Shown here piece by piece: positions 54,254 through 63,432 of a DNA stretch of 64,000 nucleotides; position 1 is the first letter of the stretch; every line of letters starts with the position of its first letter. The position numbers and the translations under genes are program-made. The notes beneath the pieces are model-generated. The model saw only the letters and a list, made by a program, of their open reading frames with translations, was not told the origin of the DNA and did no database searches. Location of the stretch: positions 434,001 to 498,000 of the forward strand of contig NZ_JOEE01000004.1 in the NCBI RefSeq assembly GCF_000720925.1, written 5' to 3'. The stretch is from Phycicoccus jejuensis (GTDB lineage: Bacteria > Actinomycetota > Actinomycetes > Actinomycetales > Dermatophilaceae).

Positions 54254-55189
54254 TCAGCCGACGTGGTCGCGCCAGGAGTGCCGCGGCTCGTAGCCGAGCA
54301 CCCGGCGGGCCTTGTCGATGCCGAGCAGCGTCTCGTGCTCGCCGAGCTCCTTGGTCAGCGGAACGTCCGGGTAGACCTCCGCCATCAGGCTCGCGCTGGA
54401 GCGGCTCATCACGGTGTCGGCGTTGGCGATGACGAAGACGTCCGCGCCGGGCACGTCGTGGGCCAGCGCCTTCTCGACGGCCTGGGCGCCGTCGCGCGCG
54501 TCGATGTAACCCCACAGGTTCCAGCGCCGCAGCTGCGGGTCGGCGTCGAACGAGGGGAACTGCGCGTAGTCCTCGACGTCCATGACGTTCGAGAAGCGCA
54601 GGCCGACCGCCACCAGCGCGGGCTGCCAGCGGCAGAAGTGCCGCGCCAGATCCTCCTCGAGCGCCTTGTTCAGCGAGTAGGTCGACTCCGGCCGCGGCGC
54701 GTACTCCTCGTCGACGGGGGCGTAGGGCGGCGGGGTGTCGAACGGCAGGCCCAGGACGGTCTCGCTCGAGGCCCACACCAGTGTCGTGATGCCGAGGGCA
54801 CGGGCCGCGGCGAACACGTTGTAGGTGGCGGCCGAGTTGTTCGCGAAGGTGGCCGCGTTCGTCGTCATCCCCGGGGCCGGGATGGCGGCCAGGTGCACCA
54901 CGGCGTCGACGGCGTCGTGCTCGTCGACCCCGCCCCCGAAGGCCTCGACCACCTGGCCGTAGTCGGTGAGGTCGGCCACGACGAACTCGCCCGGCACGTC
55001 GCGGGGGTCGCCGGCCGGGTCGCGGTCGATGGCCAGCACGTCGAGACCGATCGCCCGCAGGTGGGTCACGACGGCGCGGCCCAGCTTGCCGTGGGCGCCG
55101 GTGACGGCGACACGGCGTGGGAGCGCGCCCGCCCGGTCGGCGGGGGGCGGGACGGACGACGAGGAGGGTGCGGTGGGGGAGTCGCTCAT
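54254..55189 (-). CDS. NAD-dependent epimerase/dehydratase family (extended SDR)
   Basis: This is a 311-residue protein with a ~24-residue Ser/Pro-rich N-terminus. The Rossmann loop is VTGAHGKLGRAVV, DLTDYGQV supplies the acidic adenine contact, and the active site is STYSLNKALEED (YxxxK). It is a sugar-nucleotide or sugar epimerase/dehydrogenase of unknown substrate; the neighbouring class II aldolase hints at sugar metabolism. Start choice between ATG 55189 (AGGA or GAGGAT just upstream) and ATG 55234 is open; I prefer 55189. Confidence 0.85.
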   Translation of the reverse strand: MSDSPTAPSSSSVPPPADRAGALPRRVAVTGAHGKLGRAVVTHLRAIGLDVLAIDRDPAGDPRDVPGEFVVADLTDYGQVVEAFGGGVDEHDAVDAVVHLAAIPAPGMTTNAATFANNSAATYNVFAAARALGITTLVWASSETVLGLPFDTPPPYAPVDEEYAPRPESTYSLNKALEEDLARHFCRWQPALVAVGLRFSNVMDVEDYAQFPSFDADPQLRRWNLWGYIDARDGAQAVEKALAHDVPGADVFVIANADTVMSRSSASLMAEVYPDVPLTKELGEHETLLGIDKARRVLGYEPRHSWRDHVG

Positions 55190-55250
55190 GTCCTCATCCT
55201 CGCCCGTCGTAGGGTCGGCGTCGGACATCGGCACCAGGGAGGATGACGGC

Positions 55251-56030
55251 GTGGCCTACTTCGAGCGACTCGGCGCGAACCGGTTCCGTGCCACCGAGCG
55301 CACCGGTGGCGCCTGGCGCGAGGACGAGCAGCACATCTCACCGGCCCTGGGCCTGCTGGCGCACCTGGTCGAGCGCGACCGCGACGCCCGGCGCGACGAC
55401 GGCCTGGTGGTGACGCGGCTCTGCTACGACATCCTGGGCACCGTCCCCGTGGCGGAGGTCGACGTCGAGGTCCGCGTGCTGCGGCCCGGCCGGACCATCG
55501 AGCTGGTCGAGGCCGCCATGTCCCACGCGGGGCGTCCGGTGGTGCTGCTGCGGGCCTGGCTCATGGCGCAGCGCGACACGGCGACGGTGGCCGGCACCGC
55601 GCTGCCCTCGATCCCGGCCCCCGCGGAGCTCGCGCCGTGGGGGCCGAGCGCCCTCTGGCCGGGCGGGTTCATCGGGTCGGTCGAGTTGCGGCGCCATCTC
55701 GAGGAGCCCGGCCGTGGCTGGTTCTGGGTCCGCACCGACGTGCCCCTGCTGGCCGACGAGCCGGTGAGCACCCTGGCCCGCACCGCCGGGCTGCTCGACA
55801 TCGCCAACGGGATGACGGTGCGGGCCGACCCGCGTGAGGTGCACTACCCGAACATCGACCTGACGGCCCACCTGCTGCGGCTGCCCGCCGAGGGCTGGCT
55901 CGGGGTGGATGCAACGGTCACGTTCGGCGACAACGGGATCGGCCTCACCAGCAGCCGGCTCCACGACGAGACCGGCCCGCTCGGCACCTTGGCCCAGACC
56001 CTCACCGTCCGTCCGCGTCCCCGCGGCTGA
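55251..56030 (+). CDS. Thioesterase-like (double hot-dog) family protein
   Basis: This is a 259-residue protein with the pattern of actinobacterial acyl-CoA thioesterase-like proteins. The N-terminal hot-dog half has QHISPALGLLAHLVERD and VRVLRPGRTIELVEAAM; the second half has FWVRTDVPLLADE, ARTAGLLDIANGM and NIDLTAHLLRLPAEGWLGVDA. The GTG at 55251 follows GGGAGGA. A TAGGGT at 55210-55215 may be its -10, in the 61-bp gap to the divergent SDR gene. Substrate unknown. It converges on glpK1, 21 bp away. Confidence 0.85.
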   Translation: MAYFERLGANRFRATERTGGAWREDEQHISPALGLLAHLVERDRDARRDDGLVVTRLCYDILGTVPVAEVDVEVRVLRPGRTIELVEAAMSHAGRPVVLLRAWLMAQRDTATVAGTALPSIPAPAELAPWGPSALWPGGFIGSVELRRHLEEPGRGWFWVRTDVPLLADEPVSTLARTAGLLDIANGMTVRADPREVHYPNIDLTAHLLRLPAEGWLGVDATVTFGDNGIGLTSSRLHDETGPLGTLAQTLTVRPRPRG

Positions 56031-56051
56031 CGGCACGGCGGGCGCCGGCTC

Positions 56052-57554
56052 TCAACCCAGCCGGGCGTGGCCCCAGCCGATGGCCAGGCGGACCGCGGCC
56101 GACCACAGGGCGTGGGCCCGTTCGCGCTCGACCGGGCCGATCTGGCTGCGCCACTCGGCGGCCCGGTGCCAGTTGGCACGCAGCACCTGCCGGTCGGGCC
56201 AGTAGCCCACGGCCAGACCGGCCGCGTACGCCGCACCCAGGGCGACGCTCTCGGCCATCATCGGGCGGATCACCGGGACGTCGAGCACGTCGGCGAGCGT
56301 CTGCATGAGGAGGTTGTTGGCCGTCATCCCGCCGTCGACGGCGAGTGAGGCGATGGGCACGCCGGCGTCGGCCACCATCGCGTCGATGACGTCCTTGGCC
56401 TGCCAGGCGCACGCCTCGAGCACCGCGCGGGCGATGTGACCCTTGGTCGTGTAGCCGGTGAGCCCGACCACGATCCCCTGCGCGCTGGGCTCCCAGTGTG
56501 GCGCGAACAGCCCGGCGAACGCGGGGACGACGTAGCAGCCACCGCAGTCGTCGACGGTCCGGGCGAGCGTCTCGATCTCGGCGGGGGAGCGCACCAGGGA
56601 CAGGCTCGTGCGGCACCACTCCACGAGCGCGCCCGCCACCGCGACCGACCCCTCGAGCGCGTACACCGGGGGCGCGCCCTCCTCCGAGACCGCGACGGTG
56701 GTGATGAGCCCGGACCCGGACCGGACGATGTCGGGGCCGGTGTTCATGAGGAGGAAGGTGCCGGTGCCGAAGGTGCACTTGGCATCGCCCGGGTCGAAGG
56801 CGGCCTGGCCGAAGAGCGAGGCCTGTTGGTCACCGAGGACCGCGCTGATCGGGATGCCGGCCAGCGGCTCGACCGTGGTCGCCAGCTCGCCGATGGACGG
56901 CCTGATCTCGGGGAGCATCGCCGCCGGCACGTGGAGGGCCGCGAGGAGCTCGGGGTCCCACTGCATGGTCTCGAGGTCCATGAGGAGGGTGCGGCTGGCG
57001 TTCGTCGGGTCGGTGACGTGGAGGCGGCCGCCGGTGAGGTTCCACACGAGCCAGGTGTCCATCGTGCCGAACAGGAGCTCGCCGCGCTCGGCCCGCGCCC
57101 GGAGGTCGGCGTCGCTGTCCAGGAGCCAGCGCAGCTTGGGCCCCGACGGGTAGGGCGACAGGGGAAGGCCGGTGCGCCGGAGCAGCTCCGCGGGGTCGAG
57201 GTGGTCGGTGAGCGCGTCGAGCTGCCCGGCGGTGCGGGTGTCCTGCCAGACGACGGCCGGCGCGACCGGGCGGCCGCTGTCGCGGTCCCAGACCACGGTC
57301 GTCTCGCGCTGGTTGGTGATCCCGAGCCCGGCGATGTCCTCCGGCCCCAGCCCGGCGTCCTCCAGGGCCTGAGGCAGCAGCTCACGGACCAGACCCCAGA
57401 TCTCCTCGGCGTCGTGCTCGACCCATCCGGGACGGGGGTAGATCTGTCGGTGCTGTCGCTGCGCGACCGAGACCATCCGGCCGGCGTGGTCGAAGAGGAG
57501 GCAGCGAGTGGAGGTCGTGCCCTGGTCGATCGCCGCGACCACGCTGCGGCTCAT
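56052..57554 (-). CDS. glpK: Glycerol kinase, first paralogue
   Basis: This is a 500-residue FGGY kinase. [13 protein letters not shown] (phosphate 1), [37 protein letters not shown] and DGGMTANNLLMQ are glycerol-kinase signatures. It phosphorylates glycerol to glycerol-3-phosphate. It is translationally coupled to the IclR regulator (ATGA overlap) and lies on the opposite strand from a second glycerol kinase at 59351. It differs from that copy in having cysteines in DDCGGCYVVPAF where the other has [11 protein letters not shown]. Glycerol versus a related polyol cannot be settled by eye. Confidence 0.9.
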   Translation of the reverse strand: MSRSVVAAIDQGTTSTRCLLFDHAGRMVSVAQRQHRQIYPRPGWVEHDAEEIWGLVRELLPQALEDAGLGPEDIAGLGITNQRETTVVWDRDSGRPVAPAVVWQDTRTAGQLDALTDHLDPAELLRRTGLPLSPYPSGPKLRWLLDSDADLRARAERGELLFGTMDTWLVWNLTGGRLHVTDPTNASRTLLMDLETMQWDPELLAALHVPAAMLPEIRPSIGELATTVEPLAGIPISAVLGDQQASLFGQAAFDPGDAKCTFGTGTFLLMNTGPDIVRSGSGLITTVAVSEEGAPPVYALEGSVAVAGALVEWCRTSLSLVRSPAEIETLARTVDDCGGCYVVPAFAGLFAPHWEPSAQGIVVGLTGYTTKGHIARAVLEACAWQAKDVIDAMVADAGVPIASLAVDGGMTANNLLMQTLADVLDVPVIRPMMAESVALGAAYAAGLAVGYWPDRQVLRANWHRAAEWRSQIGPVERERAHALWSAAVRLAIGWGHARLG

Positions 57555-58321
57555 CCGCGCCGCCCGTGGCCGAGCTCGCGGGAGACCGCCCGGGCCGCGT
57601 CGACGACGTGCTCGGCGAGGGCCGCGCGCGGCCGCTGGCGCGGGTCACAGATGCTGTCGACGGGGCCCTCGATGCCGACGGCCGCCACGACGTAGCCGGA
57701 CCGGTCACGCACCGGGGCGGCGATCGAGGCCAGGCCGGGGCGCCACTCCTCGACCGAGGCGGCCCACCCGGTGTCGCGCACGTCGGCGAGCTCCCGGTGC
57801 AGCCGGGGCGGGTCGACCACGGTCCGGTAGGTGTGGCTCTCGAGGGCGCCGTCGTTGATCGTGCGGGCGGCGCGGGGGTCGTGCGCGAGGATGGCCTTCC
57901 CCAGCGCGGTGGCGTGCAGTGGTCTCGCGGAGCCGGTCTGGAGCGACTGCACGCTGGCGTCGGGGCGGAACACGTGGTGGACGACCAGTGCCTCGCCCGC
58001 CTCGTAGCGCGCGACGAGAGCGGCCTCGTGGGTGTGGCCGGCCAAGGCATCGGTCCAGTTGATGGCACGGGCGCGCAGCTCGTTGCGGTCCAGGGGAGCG
58101 GCGCCGAGATGCAGGAGGTCGGCGCCCACCGAGTAGCAGCCCGACTCGGCGTCCTGGTCGACGAACCCGACGTCGCGCAGGGTCTGCACCAGGCCGTGCA
58201 CGGTCGTCTTCGCCAGATCGAGCGCCCCCGCCAGGTGGGCGAGGCTCACCGGCTCCTGCTCGACCGCGAGGATCTGCAGGATCGCGGCCGCTCGCTCGAC
58301 CGACTGGACCCGCCCTGGCAT
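57551..58321 (-). CDS. IclR family transcriptional regulator (glycerol regulon)
   Basis: This is a 256-residue IclR protein. The winged helix-turn-helix fills residues ~5-65 (SVERAAAILQILAVEQEPVS, LDLAKTTVHGLVQTL), followed by the effector domain with LHATALGKAILAH and GIEGPVDSI. In actinobacteria such as Streptomyces an IclR protein (GylR) controls glycerol genes. The ATG at 58321 has a TACCGT box 6 nt upstream and no ribosome site. It is the first gene of the iclR-glpK1 unit, divergent from glpF-glpK2-glpD. Two matching palindromes lie in the shared intergenic region. Confidence 0.92.
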   Translation of the reverse strand: MPGRVQSVERAAAILQILAVEQEPVSLAHLAGALDLAKTTVHGLVQTLRDVGFVDQDAESGCYSVGADLLHLGAAPLDRNELRARAINWTDALAGHTHEAALVARYEAGEALVVHHVFRPDASVQSLQTGSARPLHATALGKAILAHDPRAARTINDGALESHTYRTVVDPPRLHRELADVRDTGWAASVEEWRPGLASIAAPVRDRSGYVVAAVGIEGPVDSICDPRQRPRAALAEHVVDAARAVSRELGHGRRG

Positions 58322-58327
58322 GTCAGC

Positions 58328-58333
58328 ACGGTA
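58328..58333 (-). promoter_or_regulatory. Probable -10 box of iclR, leaderless start
   Basis: On the reverse strand TACCGT ends 6 nt before the iclR ATG. The nearer palindrome (58356-58372) covers its -35 region, which would allow autorepression. Confidence 0.5.
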
Positions 58334-58355
58334 CGACGCGCACCGTCGCCGTGGC

Positions 58356-58397
58356 GTTCGGCAATCCCGAACGCCCCAACGTTCGACGGTGTCGAAC
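58356..58397. promoter_or_regulatory. Two IclR-type operators, GTTCG-N7-CGAAC
   Basis: Two 17-nt palindromes with identical half-sites, GTTCG and CGAAC separated by 7 nt, occupy 58356-58372 and 58381-58397. Centres are 25 bp apart. The first extends to an 8-bp perfect arm (58354-58374), the second to an 8-bp arm (58380-58398). They lie between divergent iclR and glpF and just upstream of the glpF -35. Confidence 0.8.
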
Positions 58398-58405
58398 GCG
58401 AGCCG

Positions 58406-58434
58406 TTGGACCGTCCTCGCGGGCTGCTTACCGT
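58406..58434 (+). promoter_or_regulatory. Promoter of glpF-glpK2-glpD
   Basis: TTGGAC (58406-58411), a 17-bp spacer and TACCGT (58429-58434) form a good sigma-70 promoter. The second operator ends 8 bp upstream of the -35. The leader to the ATG is about 35 nt with AGGAG. Confidence 0.65.
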
Positions 58435-58474
58435 CCGCATCACGCAAACCCGTTCCCTGACATAGGAGTCAGAC

Positions 58475-59320
58475 ATGGATACCCACACCCGGAGAACGCT
58501 GGTCGGTGAGCTCCTCGCGGAGTTCGCCGGCACCGCCATCCTCATCCTCTTCGGGGTGGGCGTGGTGGCGCAGGTCGTCACGGGCGCCGGCGCGCTCGGC
58601 GACCACGACTCGATCGCCTGGGCCTGGGGCCTCGGCGTCACCTTCGGCGTCTACGCCGCCGCCCGGATCAGCGGGGCGCACCTCAACCCCGCCGTCACCG
58701 TGGCCCTGGCCGCGTTCGCCGGCTTCTCGTGGCGCAAGGTGCTGCCGTACTCGATCGCCCAGATCGCCGGCGCCTTCGTGGCCGCACTGATCGTCCGGTG
58801 GGTGTACGACGACGCCATCAGCCTCGTCGACCCCGGCCACACCATCGCCACGCAGGGCATCTTCTCGACCCTCCCCGGCAACGGGTCGCTCGACATCGGG
58901 GTGGGCACGGCGTTCCTCGACCAGGTGGTCGGGACCGCGATCCTGCTCTTCGTCATCCTCGCGCTGACCGACACCCGCAACGCCGCCCCCGTCGCGTGGT
59001 TCGCGCCGTTCGTCATCGGGCTGCTCGTCGTCGCGATCGGGATGGCGTGGGGGACCAACGCGGGCTACGCCATCAACCCGGCGCGTGACTTCGGGCCCCG
59101 CCTGGCCAGCTTCTTCACCGGCTACTCCACGGCCTTCGAGGACCAGTACGGCGGCCTCTACTTCTGGGTTCCGATCGTCGCTCCCCTGATCGGTGGCCTC
59201 CTCGGGGGCGCCGCCTACACCCTCGGCCTCGGGCGGTTCATGCCCGACGAGGCCGAGCCCGAGAAGGTGGGCCGGGTCGCGGCCGAGCCCACCCCCGAGA
59301 CCGCAGACGCCCGCGCCTGA
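58475..59320 (+). CDS. glpF: Glycerol facilitator (aquaglyceroporin)
   Basis: This is a 281-residue MIP-family channel with six membrane helices and both half-helix motifs, SGAHLNPAVTVAL and GYAINPARDFGPR. The D in NPARD marks the glycerol-permeable type. A ~30-residue charged C-terminal tail follows the last helix. It lets glycerol cross the membrane. The ATG follows AGGAG. It heads the operon glpF-glpK2-glpD. Confidence 0.93.
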   Translation: MDTHTRRTLVGELLAEFAGTAILILFGVGVVAQVVTGAGALGDHDSIAWAWGLGVTFGVYAAARISGAHLNPAVTVALAAFAGFSWRKVLPYSIAQIAGAFVAALIVRWVYDDAISLVDPGHTIATQGIFSTLPGNGSLDIGVGTAFLDQVVGTAILLFVILALTDTRNAAPVAWFAPFVIGLLVVAIGMAWGTNAGYAINPARDFGPRLASFFTGYSTAFEDQYGGLYFWVPIVAPLIGGLLGGAAYTLGLGRFMPDEAEPEKVGRVAAEPTPETADARA

Positions 59321-59350
59321 ACCCCATCCCCGCGTCAAAGGAGACACCCC

Positions 59351-60868
59351 ATGGCTGACTACGTCGGCGCCATCGACCAGGGCACCACCAGCACCCGCTT
59401 CATGATCTTCGACCACGGCGGCAACGAGGTGGCGCGCCACCAGCTCGAGCACGAGCAGATCATGCCGCGCGCCGGTTGGGTCGAGCACAACCCGGTCGAG
59501 ATCTGGGAGCGCACGAGCTCGGTCCTGCAGACCGCCCTCGGTCGCTCCGGCCTCACCGGGAACGACCTCGTCGCGCTCGGCATCACCAACCAGCGCGAGA
59601 CGACCGTGGTGTGGAACCGCCGCACCGGCCGCCCGTACTACAACGCGATCGTCTGGCAGGACACCCGGACCGACTCCATCGCCAAGCGGCTCGACGAGGA
59701 CGAGCGGGGCCAGGTGATCCGCCGCAAGGCCGGGCTGCCGCCGGCGCCGTACTTCTCCGGCGGCAAGATCCAGTGGATCCTCGAGAACGTCGACGGCGTG
59801 CGCGCGGCCGCCGAGGCCGGCGACGCGATCTTCGGCACCACCGACACCTGGCTGCTGTGGAACCTCACCGGCGGCGTCCGGGGCGGGGTCCACGTCACCG
59901 ACGTGACCAACGCCAGCCGCACCATGCTCATGGACCTGGAGACCCTCGACTGGGACGACGAGCTGCTGGGCTTCTTCGACATCCCGCGGCAGATGCTGCC
60001 CGAGATCCGGCCGTCGTCGGACCCGCGCGGGTACGGCACGACCCTCGCCGAGGGCCCGCTCGCGGCCGAGGTGCCCCTCACGGCGGCGCTCGGCGACCAG
60101 CAGGCCGCCATGGTCGGCCAGGTGTGCCTGGCGCCCGGCGAAGCGAAGAACACCTACGGCACCGGGAACTTCCTCCTGCTCAACACCGGCACCGAGCTGG
60201 TGCGGTCGGACAACGGGCTGCTGACGACCGTCTGCTACCAGTTCGGCGAGGACAAGCCGGTCTACGCCCTCGAGGGCTCGATCGCCGTCACCGGGTCGGC
60301 GGTGCAGTGGCTGCGCGACCAGCTGGGCATCATCAGCGGCGCGGCCCACAGCGAGGCGCTCGCGCGTCAGGTGCCGGACAACGGCGGGGTGTACTTCGTG
60401 CCCGCCTTCTCGGGCCTCTTCGCGCCCTACTGGCGCTCCGACGCCCGCGGCGCCATCGTCGGGCTCTCGCGCTTCAACACCAACGCCCACATCGCCCGGG
60501 CCACCCTGGAGGCGATCTGCTACCAGTCCCGCGACGTCGCCGACGCGATGGAGAAGGACTCCGGGGTGCGCCTGGAGGTCCTCAAGGTCGACGGCGGGGT
60601 GACGGCCAACGACCTGTGCATGCAGATCCAGGCCGACGTCCTCGGGGTGCCGGTGAGCCGTCCGGTCGTCGCCGAGACCACGGCCCTGGGGTCGGCCTAC
60701 GCGGCCGGCCTGGCCGTCGGCTTCTGGTCCGACCCGGAGGAGCTGCGCGCCAACTGGAACGAGGACCGGCGGTGGACGCCGGTGTGGTCCGAGGAGGAGC
60801 GGCAGGAGGGCTACCGCGGCTGGCAGAAGGCGGTCACCCGGACCTTGGACTGGGTGGAGGTGCGATGA
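59351..60868 (+). CDS. glpK: Glycerol kinase, second paralogue (operon with glpF and glpD)
   Basis: This is a 505-residue FGGY kinase with [61 protein letters not shown] and [12 protein letters not shown]. Context between glpF and glpD makes it the main glycerol kinase. AAAGGAG lies 9 nt upstream and it overlaps glpD by 4 nt (ATGA). It is clearly divergent from the copy at 56052, so the pair is not a recent duplication. Confidence 0.95.
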   Translation: MADYVGAIDQGTTSTRFMIFDHGGNEVARHQLEHEQIMPRAGWVEHNPVEIWERTSSVLQTALGRSGLTGNDLVALGITNQRETTVVWNRRTGRPYYNAIVWQDTRTDSIAKRLDEDERGQVIRRKAGLPPAPYFSGGKIQWILENVDGVRAAAEAGDAIFGTTDTWLLWNLTGGVRGGVHVTDVTNASRTMLMDLETLDWDDELLGFFDIPRQMLPEIRPSSDPRGYGTTLAEGPLAAEVPLTAALGDQQAAMVGQVCLAPGEAKNTYGTGNFLLLNTGTELVRSDNGLLTTVCYQFGEDKPVYALEGSIAVTGSAVQWLRDQLGIISGAAHSEALARQVPDNGGVYFVPAFSGLFAPYWRSDARGAIVGLSRFNTNAHIARATLEAICYQSRDVADAMEKDSGVRLEVLKVDGGVTANDLCMQIQADVLGVPVSRPVVAETTALGSAYAAGLAVGFWSDPEELRANWNEDRRWTPVWSEEERQEGYRGWQKAVTRTLDWVEVR

Positions 60869-62583
60869 GCGCCGGCCCGACCGCCACGACGGGGCGCCTC
60901 GACCCGGCCGCCCGCACCGACGCGCTGCGACGGATGGCGCAGGAGACCCTCGACGTCCTGGTCGTCGGCGGTGGCGTGGTCGGGGCCGGCACGGCCCTCG
61001 ACGCGGCGACGCGCGGCTTGCGCGTCGGCCTCGTCGAGGCCCGCGACTACGCCGCGGGCACCTCGAGCCGCTCGAGCAAGCTCGTGCACGGCGGCCTGCG
61101 CTACCTCGAGCAGCTGGACTTCGGGCTGGTGCGGGAGGCGTTGCGCGAGCGCTCGCTCATCCTGCACCGGCTCGCGCCGCACCTGGCCCGACCCGTTCCG
61201 TTCCTCTACCCGTTGTCGCACCGGGTGTGGGAGCGGGCCTACGTCGGCAGCGGCGTCCTGCTCTACGACACGATGGGTGGGCGCAAGGGCGTGCCGCGCC
61301 ACCGGCACCTCTCGCGGCGCCGGGCGATGGCGGAGTTCCCGGGGCTGCGCGACGACGTCCTCGTCGGGGCGATCCAGTACCACGACGGCCAGGTGGACGA
61401 CGCCCGGCACACGATGATGATCGCCCGGACGGCGGCGGCGCACGGGGCGCTGCTCGCGACCAGCGCCCGCGTGGGGGAGCTGCTCCGCGAGGGTGAGAGT
61501 GTCGTCGGCGCCGTCGTCACCGACCTCGAGACCGGCGAGCGGGTGCCGGTCCGGGCCCGGCGCACGGTGAACGCGGCCGGGGTGTGGACCGACCAGATCC
61601 AGGAGCTCGTGGGCGGTACCGGCCAGATCTCGGTCCGGGCCTCCAAGGGCGTGCACGTGCTGGTGCCGCGAGACCGGATCGACTCGCGCACCGGCCTGAT
61701 CAGCCGCACCGAGAAGAGCGTGCTGTTCGTCATCCCGTGGGACGAGCACTGGATCATCGGCACGACCGACACCGACTGGGACCTCGACCTGGCGCATCCG
61801 GCCGCGAGCCGCTCCGACGTGGACTACCTGCTCGAGCACGCGAACCGCCTCCTGCGCCGGCCGCTGACCCACGACGACGTCGTGGGGGTGTACGCCGGGC
61901 TTCGCCCGCTGCTCTCGGGCGAGTCCGACGACACGAGCACGCTCTCGCGCGAGCACGCGGTGGTCCGGCCGGTCCCCGGCCTGGTCATGGTCGCCGGCGG
62001 GAAGTACACGACGTACCGCGTGATGGCCCGCGACGCCGTCGACGCCGCGGTGCGCGACCTCCCGGACCGGGTGCCCCCGTCACGAACCGAGGACGTGCTC
62101 ATCGCCGGCGCCGAGGGCTACGCGGCGCTCTGGGAGGGCCGGGGCCGGCTCGCGGCCGAGGCGGGGCTGTCGACGGCGCGGGTCGAGCACCTGCTGCGGC
62201 GGTACGGCTCGCTCACGCACGAGCTGCTCGCCCTGGTCGCGGACCGGCCCGAGCTCGGGCGCCCGCTCGAACACGCCCCGCGCTACCTGGCGGTCGAGGC
62301 GCTGTACGCGGCGTCGGCCGAGGGCGCGCTGCACCTGGACGACGTCCTCACCCGCAGGACCCGGATCTCGATCGAGACCCCGGACCGGGGGGTGGGCGCG
62401 GCCGCCCAGGTCGCGCAGCTCGTCGCGCCGGTGCTGGGGTGGTCGGAGGCGGACGCCGAGAACGAGGTCCGGCACTACCGGGCGCGGGTCGAGGCCGAGC
62501 TCGACTCGCAGCGACAGCCCGATGACCGGACGGCGGACGCGGCGCGGCTGGGTGCGCCCGACGTGCGCGGGGTGCGCGGCTGA
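60865..62583 (+). CDS. glpD: Glycerol-3-phosphate dehydrogenase (FAD)
   Basis: This is a 572-residue GlpD. The FAD loop [19 protein letters not shown] is near residue 33, [16 protein letters not shown] and [17 protein letters not shown] are family signatures, and a C-terminal GlpA/D cap domain ([19 protein letters not shown] onward) is present. It oxidises glycerol-3-phosphate to dihydroxyacetone phosphate and feeds electrons to the quinone pool. ATG overlaps the glpK2 stop. Confidence 0.95.
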   Translation: MSAGPTATTGRLDPAARTDALRRMAQETLDVLVVGGGVVGAGTALDAATRGLRVGLVEARDYAAGTSSRSSKLVHGGLRYLEQLDFGLVREALRERSLILHRLAPHLARPVPFLYPLSHRVWERAYVGSGVLLYDTMGGRKGVPRHRHLSRRRAMAEFPGLRDDVLVGAIQYHDGQVDDARHTMMIARTAAAHGALLATSARVGELLREGESVVGAVVTDLETGERVPVRARRTVNAAGVWTDQIQELVGGTGQISVRASKGVHVLVPRDRIDSRTGLISRTEKSVLFVIPWDEHWIIGTTDTDWDLDLAHPAASRSDVDYLLEHANRLLRRPLTHDDVVGVYAGLRPLLSGESDDTSTLSREHAVVRPVPGLVMVAGGKYTTYRVMARDAVDAAVRDLPDRVPPSRTEDVLIAGAEGYAALWEGRGRLAAEAGLSTARVEHLLRRYGSLTHELLALVADRPELGRPLEHAPRYLAVEALYAASAEGALHLDDVLTRRTRISIETPDRGVGAAAQVAQLVAPVLGWSEADAENEVRHYRARVEAELDSQRQPDDRTADAARLGAPDVRGVRG

Positions 62584-62624
62584 GGCCGTCCCCCGGCGGA
62601 GGCCGGCCACCGGCGGGGGCGGCC
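62584..62624. terminator. Possible bidirectional hairpin after glpD
   Basis: A 10-bp stem (62584-62593 with 62615-62624, one G-U pair) with a 21-nt loop lies directly after the glpD stop and 12 nt from the 3' end of the convergent universal stress gene. Confidence 0.45.
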
Positions 62625-62636
62625 GCCGAGGACGAC

Positions 62637-63375
62637 TCAGGGCTCGAGGGGCGGCCGGGCGGCGGACGGGGCCACGAGGACGGGGCACGGGCTGGCGTGC
62701 AGCAGACGGCTGCTGACGCCGCCGAGGAGCAGCCCGGCGAAGCCGCCACTGCCCCGTGAGCCCACCACCAGCAGCTGTGCCGACCGGGCCGTCTCCCGGA
62801 GAACCGGCACTGGTTCACCCCGGAGGATCTCGGTGCGGACCGCGACGTCGGGGTACGTCTGCGCCCAGCCCACCATCATCTCGGAGACGGAGAGCTCCTC
62901 GGCCTCGTAGGCGGGATGCTCACCGTCTGCCCAGCGGCTCGCGTCGTCGAAGGCGCCCGGGTGCTCCATCCACCACGCATGGACCGCAACCAACGGGGCC
63001 GAGCGGCGGGAGGCCTCCGCGAAGGCCAGACCGATCGCCGGGCGGCTGTGCTCGCCCGCGTCGACGCCGACGACGACCGGTCCGCGGGAGGGGAGGGGGA
63101 CACCCTCGGGGACGACGAGGACGGGGCACCGGGAGTGCATCGCGACCTGGTGGGTGGTGGCGCCGAGGACCTCGCCGGCCAGCCGGCCGAGCCGCCCCGC
63201 GCCGATGACGACGACCTCGGCGTGGGCGCTGGCCCGCACGATCGCCGCCGCCGGGGACTCCAGGGCGGTGCACGAGGTGACGGCGACCTGCCCGTCGGTG
63301 GCCAGCCGGCTGGCCCACGGGTGCGTCGACGTCGACGGCGACGACGACGGACCCGACCGGGGTGGCGTGGTGCAC
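62637..63375 (-). pseudogene. Disrupted tandem universal stress protein gene
   Basis: Translation should begin at GTG 63375, which has AGGAGGT 5 nt upstream and opens with a UspA beta-1 strand (GSVVVAVD). That frame then loses similarity at about 63324-63336. The homologous sequence continues one base over (THPWASRLATDGQ, then SPAAAIVRASAHAEVVVIGAG and SRCPVLVVPEG), followed by a complete second UspA domain to 62637. Compared with its own second domain, the first lacks roughly 65-75 residues between beta-1 and the third strand. An out-of-frame internal deletion explains both facts. The downstream frame has a GTG at 63239 but no ribosome site. A sequencing error alone would not explain the missing segment. 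Confidence 0.65.
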
Positions 63376-63432
63376 GGCTGACCTCCTAGTGGTGGGGCCC
63401 ACGGTGCTCGTCGTCCGGGGCGCCGGACAGAG

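Noticed and set aside
63324..63336. Programmed frameshift at the repeated GTCGAC in the broken universal stress gene
   Set aside because: No slippery heptamer or downstream stimulator is seen, and the missing 65-75 residues point to deletion rather than recoding.
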